Position numbers and translations under genes: made by a program
Origin: Hyphomicrobiales bacterium
Lineage (GTDB): Bacteria > Pseudomonadota > Alphaproteobacteria > Rhizobiales > Rhizobiaceae
Reading direction: 5' to 3'
DNA length: 64,000 nt
Assembly (NCBI GenBank): GCA_900473805.1
Contig: UCMS01000006.1
Coordinates: 62,001 to 126,000 of the forward strand
Notes under the pieces: generated by a model
Seen by the model: only the letters and a program-made list of their open reading frames with translations
Database searches by the model: none
Told to the model about the DNA's origin: nothing
Shown here: piece after piece, positions 12,065-21,993 of the stretch
Layout: the number at the start of each line of letters is the position of its first letter
How positions within the stretch are numbered: the first letter of the stretch is position 1

Positions 12065-12277
12065 TCCGGTCGTCCTGATCTGCGAGGCGCTGGAGCCGGC
12101 AAGCTCCTCCTGCGCCGAAGTTACGTGACAAGATCCTCTCGCGAGGTCCTGTTTCGATTTCATACATACGAGCCTCCGGCGTCTTTACCAAATCACTGTT
12201 TCTTTCGCTCTGTAACGAAGCCAAGCCGCTGAAATCGATTATAAATTCGCGAAGAAACAAAAGACCTGAAAACGCAA

Positions 12278-12302
12278 GAACCCGGGCTTGTGGCCCGGGT
12301 TC
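12278..12302 (-). terminator. Terminator hairpin after ftsZ
   Basis: Perfect 10-bp stem GAACCCGGGC / GCCCGGGTTC with a 5-base loop, 23 bases after the ftsZ stop. On the minus strand it is followed by TTGCGTTTTC. It probably ends most transcription of the division cluster before lpxC. Confidence 0.65.
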
Positions 12303-12325
12303 GCATGCGGTTCCCGAAAGGGCAA

Positions 12326-14077
12326 TCAGTTCGTCTGACGGCGCAGGAAGGCCGGGATTTCCAGCTGGTCGTCTTCGCTGGTGGCGCGAGCCGGTGTTGC
12401 GCGACCGAGGTCGTCCAACTGGCCGCGACGCGGAGCGTAGAGGCTTGCTTCGGCGGACAGCGGACGGCGCTGCTGCGAGGAAGCGGCAGGAGCGGAACCA
12501 GTCATGTCACCCATGACAGGCTCTTCGTCCTGCTGGCGACCAAGCGAATTGGTGATTCGCTTGAGCAGACCCATCGGACCGCGGTCTTCCTGGGCAGCCG
12601 GTGCCGCCGGATGCGTCCGGTGATCGATCTCGGCACGCAGAACCGGCGGGAAGTCTTCCACCTTTGGCATGCGGACCGGTTCTGCAGCCATGCGCGGCTC
12701 TGCCATGACCGGAGCCGGTGCGACAGGAGCCTGCATCACCGGAGCGGGTTGCTGCATGACCGGAGCAGGCTGGCTCATGACCGGTGCCGGAGCGACAGGC
12801 TGTACCATCTGCGGAGCCGGTGCGGCTTCCGGGGCCGGGGTCGCGAACAGCTTGCTGGCCGGGCGGAATTCTGGCTGGGCAGCGGGCTGCGGCTGTTGGC
12901 TCATGGCCTGCTGGCGTGCGACGGCGATTTCGAGTTCGCGTTCCATGGCGGCTTCAGCGGAACGGATGGTGTCTGCGACCGGATCCATGGTCGGCTTGGG
13001 GGCCTGCGTCATTGCAGGCTGATATGCGGCCGGTGCCGGAGCAACGGCCGCGGAAGGACGCATAACGGGCTTGGACAGCGGTGCGGCTTCGAAGCCCTTG
13101 GAAGCGAGTGCCGCGCGATCGATGCCGGTCGCAACGACCGAGACGCGGATGATGCCTTCGAGCGCTTCGTCGAAAGTCGCACCGAGGATGATGTTGGCAT
13201 CCGGGTCGACTTCTTCGCGGATACGGGTCGCAGCTTCGTCGACTTCGAACAGGGTGAGGTCACGACCACCGGTGATCGAGATCAGCAGGCCCTGGGCGCC
13301 CTTCATCGAAGTTTCGTCGAGCAGCGGGTTGGCGATTGCGGCTTCGGCAGCCTGCATCGCACGGCCTTCGCCGGATGCTTCGCCGGTGCCCATCATCGCA
13401 CGGCCCATTTCGCGCATGACGGAACGGACGTCGGCGAAATCGAGGTTGATGAGGCCTTCCTTGACCATCAGGTCGGTGATGCAGGCAACGCCCGAATACA
13501 GAACCTGGTCAGCCATCGCGAAAGCGTCGGCAAAGGTCGTGCGATCGTTGGCGATGCGGAACAGGTTCTGGTTCGGGATGACGATCAGCGTGTCGACCGA
13601 CTTCTGCAGTTCCTCGATGCCCGATTCGGCGAGGCGCATGCGGCGCTGGCCTTCGAAGTGGAACGGCTTGGTGACGACGCCGACGGTCAGGATTCCCTTG
13701 TTGCGGGCAGCCTGGGCGACGACCGGGGCGGCACCGGTACCGGTCCCACCGCCCATGCCGGCGGTGACGAAGCACATATGGGTACCGTTGAGGTGGTCGA
13801 TGATCTCGTCGATGCATTCTTCAGCGGCCGCGCGGCCGACTTCCGGCTGGGAACCGGCGCCGAGACCCTCGGTGACGTTGACGCCAAGCTGGATGATGCG
13901 CTCGGCCTTGGTCATGGTCAGCGCCTGGGCATCCGTGTTGGCGACGACGAAATCAACGCCCTGCAATCCAGCGGTGATCATGTTGTTGACGGCATTGCCG
14001 CCACCGCCACCGACACCGAAGACGGTGATGCGCGGCTTCAGCTCAGTGATGTCTGGCTTCTGCAACTTGATGGTCAT
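12326..14077 (-). CDS. ftsZ: Cell division protein FtsZ (long alphaproteobacterial form)
   Basis: Tubulin-like GTPase that forms the Z ring. The 583-residue protein has the GTP-binding [13 protein letters not shown] loop (about residues 21-33), the tubulin signature GGGTGTG (109-115) and the T7 catalytic-loop region NLDFADV. After the globular domain (about residue 320) comes a long Pro/Ala/Met/Gln-rich linker, in which PAPVM recurs four times, then the conserved C-terminal peptide ending [10 protein letters not shown], which binds FtsA and other partners. The start at 14077 ([10 protein letters not shown]) is chosen over an in-frame codon at 14122 because AAGGAA sits at the right distance. 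The 95-base gap behind ftsA may hold a dedicated promoter. Length fits rhizobial FtsZ1; no second FtsZ is in the window. Confidence 0.97.
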   Translation of the reverse strand: MTIKLQKPDITELKPRITVFGVGGGGGNAVNNMITAGLQGVDFVVANTDAQALTMTKAERIIQLGVNVTEGLGAGSQPEVGRAAAEECIDEIIDHLNGTHMCFVTAGMGGGTGTGAAPVVAQAARNKGILTVGVVTKPFHFEGQRRMRLAESGIEELQKSVDTLIVIPNQNLFRIANDRTTFADAFAMADQVLYSGVACITDLMVKEGLINLDFADVRSVMREMGRAMMGTGEASGEGRAMQAAEAAIANPLLDETSMKGAQGLLISITGGRDLTLFEVDEAATRIREEVDPDANIILGATFDEALEGIIRVSVVATGIDRAALASKGFEAAPLSKPVMRPSAAVAPAPAAYQPAMTQAPKPTMDPVADTIRSAEAAMERELEIAVARQQAMSQQPQPAAQPEFRPASKLFATPAPEAAPAPQMVQPVAPAPVMSQPAPVMQQPAPVMQAPVAPAPVMAEPRMAAEPVRMPKVEDFPPVLRAEIDHRTHPAAPAAQEDRGPMGLLKRITNSLGRQQDEEPVMGDMTGSAPAASSQQRRPLSAEASLYAPRRGQLDDLGRATPARATSEDDQLEIPAFLRRQTN

Positions 14078-14172
14078 GGTACCCGTTCCTTCTTTTTCCG
14101 GCCGCATCGCCAAGCCGGCCATGTCATTTCAACAGATTTCCCTTGGCCGAACCTTGCGGTCGGTGGGTAAAC

Positions 14173-15504
14173 TCAAAAACTCTCTTTCAGCCACTGCCCC
14201 ATGCGGGCGATCCGACTGCTTCCATTGCCGAAGGGCGAGAACAACCCGCCCTGCCCAGCATGTGTTTCCTGATCCGCCATCTGCGGATAGATCGTCAGGC
14301 CGACCGCGGTCGAGAAGGCCGGTCCCTTTGCCGCCGCAGGCAAGCCCGACACGCCCATCGGACGACCGATACGCACGTTCCGGGCGAGAATGCGGCGCGC
14401 CGCCTCTGGCATCCCGGTCAGCTGGCACGCGCCACCCGTCAGGACGACCCGCTTTCCGACCACCGGCGAAAAGCCGGACTTCTGGATCCGGTCGCGCAGC
14501 AGTTCGAGGGTTTCCTCAATCCGCGCGCTGATGATCCGGGTGAGCAAAGCCCGCGGAACCTGGGTCGGCTGGTCGCGGTCGTCCTCGCCGATCGGCGGAA
14601 CGGACACAACTTCGCGATCGTCGGCGCCGTTGGCGACAGCCGAACCGTGAACGACCTTCAGGCGTTCTGCATCCTCGATACGGGTCGAAAGCCCGCGCGC
14701 CAGATCGGTCGTCACATGGTGACCGCCGATCCCGATGGCGTCCGTATGGATCAACTTGCCTTCGGCGAAGACAGAGATGGTGGTCATGCCACCGCCCATG
14801 TCGATCGCCGCGCAACCGAGTTCGACCTCGTCGTCGACCAGGGCAGCAAGGCCGCTGGCATAAGGCGTGGCGACCACGCCCTCGACTGTCAGGTGAGCGC
14901 GATTGATGCAGAGTTCCAGATTGCGGAGCGCTGCACGTTCGGCCGTGACCACATGCATGTCGACGCCGAGGACGTCGCCATACATTCCCAGTGGATCACG
15001 GATTCCCCGTTCGCCGTCAAGCGAAAAGCCTGTCGGCAGCGAATGCAGGACGGCGCGGTCATTGCCCTGCGACTTCTGGCCGGCAGCGATCAGCACCTTG
15101 CGAAGGTCACCCGATTCGACTTCCTGACCACCGAGGTCGATCGTCGCAGTATAGACGTCAGAACCGATGCGGCCGGCGGAAACATTGACGATCAGGCTCT
15201 CGACGGTGAGACCGGCCATACGCTCGGCCGCATCAACGGCGAGACGAACGACGTTCTCGACCGCATCGAGGTCCGCGATCACGCCGGACTTGATGCCGTA
15301 GGAGCGCTGATGGCCGAGACCGATCACCTCGACGTTATGGGTGCGGCCCGGCAGAACCGACGTCTCGCGACGCGGCGTCAGCCGTGCGATCATGCAAACC
15401 ACCTTGGTGGTGCCGATGTCGAGAACCGAGACGACATGCGCACGCTTCGAGGACAAAGGCTTCGTGCGGGGCAGACCGAAAGAGGAGCCACCAAAGATAC
15501 TCAT
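14173..15504 (-). CDS. ftsA: Cell division protein FtsA
   Basis: Actin-like ATPase that tethers FtsZ to the membrane and recruits later division proteins. The 443-residue protein shows the actin-fold phosphate loops (VLDIGTTKVVC near residue 27; CAAIDMGGGMTTISVF in the middle; VVLTGGACQLTG near the end), an inserted 1C domain and a C-terminal amphipathic helix RMGQWLKESF that binds the membrane. Its ATG overlaps the ftsQ stop by four bases (ATGA), so translation of ftsQ and ftsA is coupled, keeping their ratio fixed. All key regions are intact. Confidence 0.97.
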   Translation of the reverse strand: MSIFGGSSFGLPRTKPLSSKRAHVVSVLDIGTTKVVCMIARLTPRRETSVLPGRTHNVEVIGLGHQRSYGIKSGVIADLDAVENVVRLAVDAAERMAGLTVESLIVNVSAGRIGSDVYTATIDLGGQEVESGDLRKVLIAAGQKSQGNDRAVLHSLPTGFSLDGERGIRDPLGMYGDVLGVDMHVVTAERAALRNLELCINRAHLTVEGVVATPYASGLAALVDDEVELGCAAIDMGGGMTTISVFAEGKLIHTDAIGIGGHHVTTDLARGLSTRIEDAERLKVVHGSAVANGADDREVVSVPPIGEDDRDQPTQVPRALLTRIISARIEETLELLRDRIQKSGFSPVVGKRVVLTGGACQLTGMPEAARRILARNVRIGRPMGVSGLPAAAKGPAFSTAVGLTIYPQMADQETHAGQGGLFSPFGNGSSRIARMGQWLKESF

Positions 15505-16433
15505 ATCTTCTGCTCCAGCTTCTTGAGTTCCTTGGTGCGCGCTTCAACGGCAACCTGGCGGCGCTCCTGCGCCTCCGGCGTCAGGCGAACCGTGACCCGA
15601 TCGGGAAGACGCATATCGATGGCAGCGATATCGCGAGACAAAACCTGCTGCTCCTGATCGAAGCGGGTGAGCAATGCGAGCGCTTCGGCGATATGATCTT
15701 CCGGCAGCTTGACGATGATACCATTGTCCAGATGCACGTCCCAACGACGACCGGCGACACGAACGAAGGCCTTCACCCGAGATGCAATGGCCGGCCACTT
15801 GGAGAATTCTTCTTCAACAGCAGCCGCGGCGGTCTCGGCGTCCCGGCCGACAAACAACGGAAGCGAAGCAAACTTGTTATCGCGCAGCGGCGCAATCACG
15901 CTGCCGGAACGCTCGATCAGCGACAGGTCGGACCCGTGCTGCCAGATTGCATAAGCCTGGCGCTCCTTGAGCATGACCTCGACGGTACCGGGATAAACCT
16001 TACGGACTTCGACCGATTCGATCCACGGAAGCTCGGAAAGCGCCTTGCGCGCAGAAGCGATGTCGAGTTCCAGCAGGCTGGACGCGCCATCAAGACCAAG
16101 AAGCTGTAGGATGTCGATTTCAGACGTATGCTGATTGCCAGAGACACGAACGTCCTCAATGGCAAAACCAGCCGCCGCCGTCACAGTTTCCACCACAACC
16201 GGCCCATGGCCTCCGACGATGACGCCATGCAGCGCGACCACACCGTAGAAGCCGGCAAGTGACACCTTCCCAAGATGGCGCGGCAGAGGAATACGCCCAG
16301 AGCAAAGGCTGGCGACAGACCGCACCATGCGACGCAGCGGGCGCGGCAAAACCACCCCCTCACCCGCGCCAGCAGGCATGGCGGAAAATCCGCCTACAGC
16401 CTCACCCGCCTTGTTGCCACTCATCGAGAACAC
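15501..16433 (-). CDS. ftsQ: Cell division protein FtsQ
   Basis: Bitopic membrane protein of the divisome that links early and late division proteins together with FtsL. It has a basic, flexible cytoplasmic N-terminus, a single transmembrane helix (about residues 52-72, [18 protein letters not shown]), a POTRA domain ([20 protein letters not shown]) and the FtsQ beta domain. Start choice: a GTG at 16433 is favoured because GGTGGAGGA, inside the end of ddl, lies six bases upstream; this gives 310 residues. An ATG at 16424 overlaps the ddl stop (ATGA) but is about 15 bases from that site, and a TTG at 16454 is also in frame. The gene overlaps ddl upstream and ftsA downstream. Confidence 0.93.
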   Translation of the reverse strand: MFSMSGNKAGEAVGGFSAMPAGAGEGVVLPRPLRRMVRSVASLCSGRIPLPRHLGKVSLAGFYGVVALHGVIVGGHGPVVVETVTAAAGFAIEDVRVSGNQHTSEIDILQLLGLDGASSLLELDIASARKALSELPWIESVEVRKVYPGTVEVMLKERQAYAIWQHGSDLSLIERSGSVIAPLRDNKFASLPLFVGRDAETAAAAVEEEFSKWPAIASRVKAFVRVAGRRWDVHLDNGIIVKLPEDHIAEALALLTRFDQEQQVLSRDIAAIDMRLPDRVTVRLTPEAQERRQVAVEARTKELKKLEQKI

Positions 16434-17347
16434 GATGCGTCCTCCACCATCCAACTTACAAATTCACCAAAGCCATAACCCGCATGGGCGGCCATTTCGG
16501 GCAACAACGAGGTGGGGGTCATGCCAGGCTGATTGTTCAACTCAAGCCAGATCAAATCACCATCCTCGGAGAGACGATCGTCGTAGCGGAAGTCTGAGCG
16601 ACTCACTCCGCGGCACCCGATCGCCCGATGCGCCTCAAGCGCCAATGATTGTATTTTTTGGTAAATTTTCGGTGAAATTTGCGCAGGAAGGACGTGCTGA
16701 GAGCCACCGGCGGCATACTTGGAGTCGTAGTCGTAGAAGCTGTGACCGAGCGGCACGATCTCGGTGACCCCGAGCGGCTTGCCATCCATGATACCGCAGG
16801 TCAACTCGCGACCCGCCACATAACGCTCGACCATGACAATATCGCCATACCGCCATTCGCTGGAAGTCAGGATCTGCGGCGGATGCGCCATATCCTCCCG
16901 CACGATGACCACGCCGAAGCTCGACCCTTCCCGAACCGGCTTGACGACATAAGGCGGCGCCATCGGATGCACAGTGCCGATATCGAAACGATTGAGCACC
17001 ATGGCTTCGGCAACCGGAATTCCGGCCTGAGCCGCAACGATCTTCGCCTGCCTCTTGTCCATGGCGAGAGCAGAAGCGAGAACGCCGGAATGGGTATAGG
17101 GAATTTCAAGATACTCAAGCACACCCTGGATCGTGCCGTCTTCACCGTAGGGACCGTGCAACGCATTGAATGCCACGTCGGGGCGCAGGGCCTCAAGAAC
17201 GCGGCCGATGTCACGGCCGACATCCACACGGGTAACCCGATAGCCCTGCTCTTCGAGTGCCGCCGCGCAGGCGGTTCCGGACGACAAGCTGACCGGCCGC
17301 TCCGATGAAATCCCGCCCATCAAAACCGCGACATGCTTGCCACTCAT
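16421..17347 (-). CDS. ddl: D-alanine--D-alanine ligase
   Basis: ATP-grasp ligase that joins two D-alanines for the peptidoglycan stem in the cytoplasm. The 308-residue protein shows the DdlB-type N-terminal [14 protein letters not shown] loop, [14 protein letters not shown], the ATP-grasp [12 protein letters not shown] segment and the metal-binding C-terminal [14 protein letters not shown]. The start at 17347 ([12 protein letters not shown]) has GAGGCG upstream and is preferred to an in-frame codon at 17386. It overlaps ftsQ by several bases, so it belongs to the ddl-ftsQ-ftsA unit. Upstream, a 203-base gap separates it from a diguanylate cyclase gene that interrupts the usual murB-ddl order; the gap is AT-rich and probably holds a promoter. 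Confidence 0.96.
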   Translation of the reverse strand: MSGKHVAVLMGGISSERPVSLSSGTACAAALEEQGYRVTRVDVGRDIGRVLEALRPDVAFNALHGPYGEDGTIQGVLEYLEIPYTHSGVLASALAMDKRQAKIVAAQAGIPVAEAMVLNRFDIGTVHPMAPPYVVKPVREGSSFGVVIVREDMAHPPQILTSSEWRYGDIVMVERYVAGRELTCGIMDGKPLGVTEIVPLGHSFYDYDSKYAAGGSQHVLPAQISPKIYQKIQSLALEAHRAIGCRGVSRSDFRYDDRLSEDGDLIWLELNNQPGMTPTSLLPEMAAHAGYGFGEFVSWMVEDASCSR

Positions 17348-17432
17348 AAAACGCCTCGCAAAATTCGTCCGACCGAGACACAGCAACCGTCACCGCGTCG
17401 ATCTCCTGGACGCCAGTTGAACAACATTAAGG

Positions 17433-17447
17433 TTAATGAAGTGTTTA
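17433..17447. promoter_or_regulatory. CtrA-like half-matched site upstream of ddl
   Basis: The intergenic region before ddl-ftsQA contains TTAA-N7-TTTA (seven of eight consensus positions of the alphaproteobacterial CtrA box TTAA-N7-TTAA), embedded in an AT-rich patch with further TTAA copies at 17427 and about 17454. In Caulobacter, CtrA controls ftsQA. Without a motif scan and background model this is only a candidate. Confidence 0.3.
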
Positions 17448-17550
17448 CTTTCGTTAACTTCGGTCAGGAGAGCGAAACCGCCAAACCAAGAAAACGCTTG
17501 GAATTCCAGGAGTAACCACCGGAAAATTCAGCCTATTCCGGATTTCGAGA

Positions 17551-18417
17551 TCAAGCCGAGCGACGTACATCCAGGACGTCGGAAGGGCAGGAAGCACCGG
17601 GATCTTTGCCCCGTCCCGCCGTCAGCAGACCATCGGCCAGCACGATTCGATTCCGCCCAGCAGCTTTGGCGAGATAGAGCGCCCGATCGGCATTGGAGAA
17701 AATCTCGCTAAAGCCGAGCTCCGCCACCCCTTCTGCGACACCGGCAGAAACCGTGACCGCAAATGGCCCCGCGGGCCCGACGAACACGGCGGCCTCAACC
17801 CCGCTCCGCATGGCCTCAGCAACATCGAGAGAGTCGGCTGCGGACATTCCCGGCAGGAGTACGGCGAACTCCTCGCCTCCGATACGCGAAACCTGCACCA
17901 CAGGCGGCGCAATCGCTGCCAGTACCTGAGCGATCTTGACGATGACATCGTCCCCTGTCTTGTGCCCCAGGCTGTCGTTGATCGCCTTGAAGCGATCGAT
18001 ATCGAACAGCGCCAGGCTCGCCGTTCCCCTCACCCGCTCGAATTCTTCAAGAAAGGCGCGACGGTTCATCAACCCCGACAGCATGTCGGTCCGGCTGAGC
18101 ATTTCGAAACGCTGATGCGACAGACCAAGGTCATAAATCGCGAGACCAACGACGCTGTAGGCGATAACGGCGACCACGAAGGAAACCGGTGGCGTCAGAA
18201 CCGTGGCAATCACCAGCGCGGGTGCAAGATCGTAAGGCAGGAGGTCGAAGGCGACGAGCAGGAAATGCGACAGAATGTTCAAGACATAGGCGAAGACAGC
18301 AATCTTCGCGGCCATGGCCACGGCCTTGGACAGAACCGCACGGCGTGACGAGAACTCGCCCAGCGTCAGCTGTCGTATGATCCAAGCATGGACTGTCGCG
18401 GCCATCATTGCCCCCAT
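17551..18417 (-). CDS. Membrane-anchored diguanylate cyclase inside the dcw cluster
   Basis: Predicted cyclic di-GMP synthase, 288 residues. It has two hydrophobic segments (about residues 30-60 and 65-95), then SRTDMLSGLMNRRAF and a GGDEF domain with intact GGEEF (SRIGGEEFAVLLPG) and FDIDRFKAIND. An RxxD inhibitory site is not visible before GGEEF. The gene lies on the same strand as, and between, murB (67 bases upstream) and ddl (203 bases downstream), two genes that usually adjoin closely, so it looks like an insertion into the cell-wall operon that may be cotranscribed with it. Architecture and linker are nearly the same as the cyclase at 2776-3633. The exact start is uncertain: ATGs at 18417, 18408 and 18405 are all in frame and none has a strong ribosome-binding site. 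Confidence 0.87.
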   Translation of the reverse strand: MGAMMAATVHAWIIRQLTLGEFSSRRAVLSKAVAMAAKIAVFAYVLNILSHFLLVAFDLLPYDLAPALVIATVLTPPVSFVVAVIAYSVVGLAIYDLGLSHQRFEMLSRTDMLSGLMNRRAFLEEFERVRGTASLALFDIDRFKAINDSLGHKTGDDVIVKIAQVLAAIAPPVVQVSRIGGEEFAVLLPGMSAADSLDVAEAMRSGVEAAVFVGPAGPFAVTVSAGVAEGVAELGFSEIFSNADRALYLAKAAGRNRIVLADGLLTAGRGKDPGASCPSDVLDVRRSA

Positions 18418-18484
18418 TTGCGGGCAGAGATTAACGGCCGCGAGTTAAGATTTCACTCAGACAGAATTGCCGTGTTGGGTCGGT

Positions 18485-19459
18485 TTATGCCGGAACAGAA
18501 CCCATGAAAGGCTTGACCTCACGGCCGGGCATGAAGATGCCCAGACGCTTGATCTCCCACTCCAGCTTTACGCCGGAATTCTCGAACACCCGCTGGCGTA
18601 CCGTTTCGCCCAGATATTCCAGATCGTAACCGGTCGCATGACCGACATTGATCATGAAATTGCAATGCAGCGACGACATCTGCGCGCCCCCGATCATCAG
18701 GCCCCGGCAACCGGCCTCGTCGATCAGTTCCCAGGCGGAATGCCCTTCCGGGTTCTTGAAGGTGGAACCACCGGTCTTTTCCTTGACCGGCTGTACCGTT
18801 TCGCGGTGGTGGCGGACAGCATCCATGTCGGCGCGGATCTTCGCCTTGTCCTCCGGATACCCCTCGAAGACGGCGTGCGTGAAGATCAGATCGCTCGCGA
18901 CGCCCGAATGGCGATAGCTGTAGCCCATGTCAGCATTCGACAGTACGTGAACATTGCCCTTGCGGTCCACCGCCTCGACTTCGACCAGACGTCCGGCGGT
19001 ATCGCCGCCATTGGCACCGGCATTCATGCGCACCGCGCCGCCGATCGACCCCGGAATGCCATAGTAGAAGTGGAAGCCGCCGATGCTGTTGTCCATCGCC
19101 ATGGCGGCGATGTGCTTGTCAGGGCAGATCGCGCCCGCGCGGATGCGGTTTTCACCGACGAGCTCCACCTGCCCGAAGCCCTTGGCGGAGAGGCGTACGA
19201 CGACCCCCGGAATGCCGCCGTCACGCACCAGCAGGTTCGAGCCGACGCCGATGACCGTCAGCGGCACATCATCCGGCAACAGCTTGAGGAACGTGACGAG
19301 GTCTTCCGTATCATGAGGCTGGAACATCAGTTCGGCGAGCCCGCCCGCTTGGAACCACGTCACGCGGTCCATCGGAGCGTCCGGCGTCAGCCGTCCCTTC
19401 AGTTCATTCACGCCCGGGCCGAGCGAGGCCAGCAGCTTTTCCCCATCCACCTGTTTCAT
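18485..19459 (-). CDS. murB: UDP-N-acetylenolpyruvoylglucosamine reductase MurB
   Basis: FAD enzyme that reduces UDP-GlcNAc-enolpyruvate to UDP-MurNAc with NADPH. The 324-residue protein has the FAD-binding segments [14 protein letters not shown] and [15 protein letters not shown] and the catalytic GGSTFKNP (Ser proton donor), typical of the shorter type II MurB found in rhizobia. The murC stop codon and the murB ATG abut directly (TGAATG), so the pair is translationally coupled. All motifs look intact. Confidence 0.96.
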   Translation of the reverse strand: MKQVDGEKLLASLGPGVNELKGRLTPDAPMDRVTWFQAGGLAELMFQPHDTEDLVTFLKLLPDDVPLTVIGVGSNLLVRDGGIPGVVVRLSAKGFGQVELVGENRIRAGAICPDKHIAAMAMDNSIGGFHFYYGIPGSIGGAVRMNAGANGGDTAGRLVEVEAVDRKGNVHVLSNADMGYSYRHSGVASDLIFTHAVFEGYPEDKAKIRADMDAVRHHRETVQPVKEKTGGSTFKNPEGHSAWELIDEAGCRGLMIGGAQMSSLHCNFMINVGHATGYDLEYLGETVRQRVFENSGVKLEWEIKRLGIFMPGREVKPFMGSVPA

Positions 19460-20872
19460 TCAAGACTTTCCCGCAATTGCATCAAGTTCCGCCGGCAGGG
19501 CAGCCGCCCATTGGGTGATGTTGCCGGCCCCCAAGAGGACCACAAAATCACCCGGTTGTGCAATGCCCGCGACGAGAGAAGCGAGTTGATCAGGCGCGGC
19601 CAGATAGCGCGCATCCCGATGACCGCTCGATTTGATCCGCGACACCAGCGCTTCCGAATCGACACCCTCGATCGGATCTTCACCCGCTGCATAGACCGGC
19701 GACAGGAAGATGGTGTCGGCATCGTTGAAGCAATTGGCGAAATCGTCGAACAGGCTCGCCAGACGAGAATAGCGGTGCGGCTGGTGCACGGCGATGATTC
19801 GGCCCTTGCAGGATTCCCGCGCAGCCTTCAGCACCGCCTTGATCTCAACCGGGTGATGCCCGTAGTCGTCGAAAACCTGAACGCCGTTGGACGTTCCGGT
19901 CAGGGTGAAGCGACGCTTGACGCCGCCAAAACCGGCGAGACCTTTTCGGATCGCTTCTTCCGAAATGTCCAGTCGGTTGGCGACGGCGATCGCCGCACAG
20001 GCGTTCGAAATATTGTGCCGGCCGGGCATCGGCAGCACCAGATCCTTGAAATTGAACACGCGCCCCGTACGACGACGACGGATCTCGACGTCGAAGATCG
20101 AACGCGTGCCATCCAGCCGGACATTGGAGAAACGCACATCGGCCTGCGGATTTTCGCCATAGGTGATAACCTTGCGGTCTTCGATCCGACCGACCAGCGC
20201 CTGTACTTCCGGATGGTCGAGGCACATCACGCCGAAGCCGTAGAATGGAACGTTCTCGACGAACTGCCGGAAGGCCGCGCGTGCATTGTCGAAGGTGCCG
20301 TAGTGATCGAGGTGCTCGGGGTCGATATTAGTGACGATCGCGACATCCGCCGGCAGCTTCAGGAAGGTGCCGTCCGATTCGTCGGCCTCCACCACCATCC
20401 ACTCGCCCTCGCCCATGCGCGCATTGGTGCCATAGGCATTGATGATGCCGCCGTTGATGACGGTCGGATCGAGCGCGCCGGCGTCGAGAAGGGCCGCCAC
20501 CATAGAGGTGGTGGTCGTCTTGCCATGAGTGCCGCCCACGGCAATCGCATTGCGGAAGCGCATGAGTTCGGCCAGCATTTCGGCTCGCCGCACGATCGGC
20601 AGCAGTTTTTCCCGCGCCGCGATCAATTCCGGATTGCTCTTCTTGATCGCCGTCGAAACAACGACCACTTCGGCCTCGCCGAGATTTTCCGCCGTGTGGC
20701 CGACGAAGACCTCGATGCCCTTGGCCCGCAACCGCTGGACATTGGCGCTTTCCGACTGGTCGGACCCCTGAACCTTGTGTCCCAGATTATGCAGGACCTC
20801 GGCGATCCCGCTCATCCCGATCCCGCCGATCCCGATGAAATGGACCAGACCAATGGTTTTCGGCATTTTCAT
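19460..20872 (-). CDS. murC: UDP-N-acetylmuramate--L-alanine ligase MurC
   Basis: Adds L-alanine to UDP-MurNAc, the first step of stem-peptide assembly. The 470-residue protein has the N-terminal [17 protein letters not shown]ossmann loop, the Mur-ligase P-loop [10 protein letters not shown] and the central [10 protein letters not shown] motif, followed by the C-terminal ligase domain ([14 protein letters not shown]). It overlaps murG by four bases (ATGA) and abuts murB, consistent with one operon. Confidence 0.97.
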   Translation of the reverse strand: MKMPKTIGLVHFIGIGGIGMSGIAEVLHNLGHKVQGSDQSESANVQRLRAKGIEVFVGHTAENLGEAEVVVVSTAIKKSNPELIAAREKLLPIVRRAEMLAELMRFRNAIAVGGTHGKTTTTSMVAALLDAGALDPTVINGGIINAYGTNARMGEGEWMVVEADESDGTFLKLPADVAIVTNIDPEHLDHYGTFDNARAAFRQFVENVPFYGFGVMCLDHPEVQALVGRIEDRKVITYGENPQADVRFSNVRLDGTRSIFDVEIRRRRTGRVFNFKDLVLPMPGRHNISNACAAIAVANRLDISEEAIRKGLAGFGGVKRRFTLTGTSNGVQVFDDYGHHPVEIKAVLKAARESCKGRIIAVHQPHRYSRLASLFDDFANCFNDADTIFLSPVYAAGEDPIEGVDSEALVSRIKSSGHRDARYLAAPDQLASLVAGIAQPGDFVVLLGAGNITQWAAALPAELDAIAGKS

Positions 20873-21990
20873 AGTGTGGCTCCGTTCCGCTGGGCAATGC
20901 CCTTGCCGGCGGCAATAGCCTCTACGAGGTCTGCGAGCAAGCCGGCCGCATCAGGCTTGCCCGTGCTTTTGGCCGCAGCCGCCGTCAAGGCGAGCGATTC
21001 GGGGTTTTCCATCGCCTGCTGCAACAGCCCGGCGATACGTTCCAGCGAAAGCTCCGCCTGGGCAATCACTTGCGCGCCACCCTTGGCCGCCAGTGCTGCC
21101 GCGTTAGCAGCCTGATCGTGATCGAGCGCATAGGGGTAGGGAACGAGAATACTGGGACGACCGATCACCGCGAGTTCGGAAACGGTTGAGGCTCCGGACC
21201 GGCAGATCACCAGATGCGCCGCCGCCAGCCGCTCCGCCATATCCGTGAAGAAGGGGGCGACGTCGGCCGGCACGCCGAGGCTGCCATAGGTATCCTTGAC
21301 CTTCTGCGCATCCTCGGGCCGCGCCTGCTGCGTCACGACCAGCCGTGCCTTCAGTTCCGTTGGAAGCATCGCCACCGCCGGCGCGATCGCGTCGGAAAAG
21401 AATTGCGCGCCCTGGCTGCCGCCGAACACGACCAGCCGGAACGACTGTCCCTCACCTGAGGGCACATAGGGAACGCCCGCGGCAGCGATGACAGCCGGAC
21501 GCACCGGATTGCCCGTGAGCCGCATCTTGGACTGATGCGCACCGCCCGGCGCCAGAAAACCGCCGGCAATCGCATCGACGCGCGAAGCCAAGAGGCGATT
21601 TGCCCGGCCCATGACAGCATTCTGCTCATGCACGGCGGTCGGCACGCCGAGGCCGGCGGCCGCAAACAGCGGCGGCACGGTCGGATACCCTCCGAACCCG
21701 ATGACAGCCTTCGGCTTCAGCCGGCCGACAAGCGCCTTGGCCTGGCGATAACCGCGCCAAAGCGTAAGGAGCGACTTGGCCATGGCGACCGGATTGCGTG
21801 ATCCGATCGTAGCCGAAGCCACCGTATGGATTTCATCGGCCGGGAAACTGCCGGCGAATCGTTCGGCCCGCTTGTCGGTCACAAGATGCACATCATAGCC
21901 ACGACGCTTCAACTCGTGACCGAGCGCCTCGGCCGGAAAGAGATGGCCGCCGGTACCACCGGCGGCGAGAAGGACGATACCTTTGGACAT
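20869..21990 (-). CDS. murG: Lipid II synthase glycosyltransferase MurG
   Basis: Peripheral membrane glycosyltransferase (GT28) that adds GlcNAc to lipid I to make lipid II. The 373-residue protein has the N-terminal [15 protein letters not shown] glycine loop, the [14 protein letters not shown] motif and the C-terminal nucleotide-sugar-binding [12 protein letters not shown] and [21 protein letters not shown] precedes the ATG. It overlaps murC by four bases and lies three bases from the ftsW stop. Confidence 0.97.
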   Translation of the reverse strand: MSKGIVLLAAGGTGGHLFPAEALGHELKRRGYDVHLVTDKRAERFAGSFPADEIHTVASATIGSRNPVAMAKSLLTLWRGYRQAKALVGRLKPKAVIGFGGYPTVPPLFAAAGLGVPTAVHEQNAVMGRANRLLASRVDAIAGGFLAPGGAHQSKMRLTGNPVRPAVIAAAGVPYVPSGEGQSFRLVVFGGSQGAQFFSDAIAPAVAMLPTELKARLVVTQQARPEDAQKVKDTYGSLGVPADVAPFFTDMAERLAAAHLVICRSGASTVSELAVIGRPSILVPYPYALDHDQAANAAALAAKGGAQVIAQAELSLERIAGLLQQAMENPESLALTAAAAKSTGKPDAAGLLADLVEAIAAGKGIAQRNGATL

Positions 21991-21993
21991 GGG

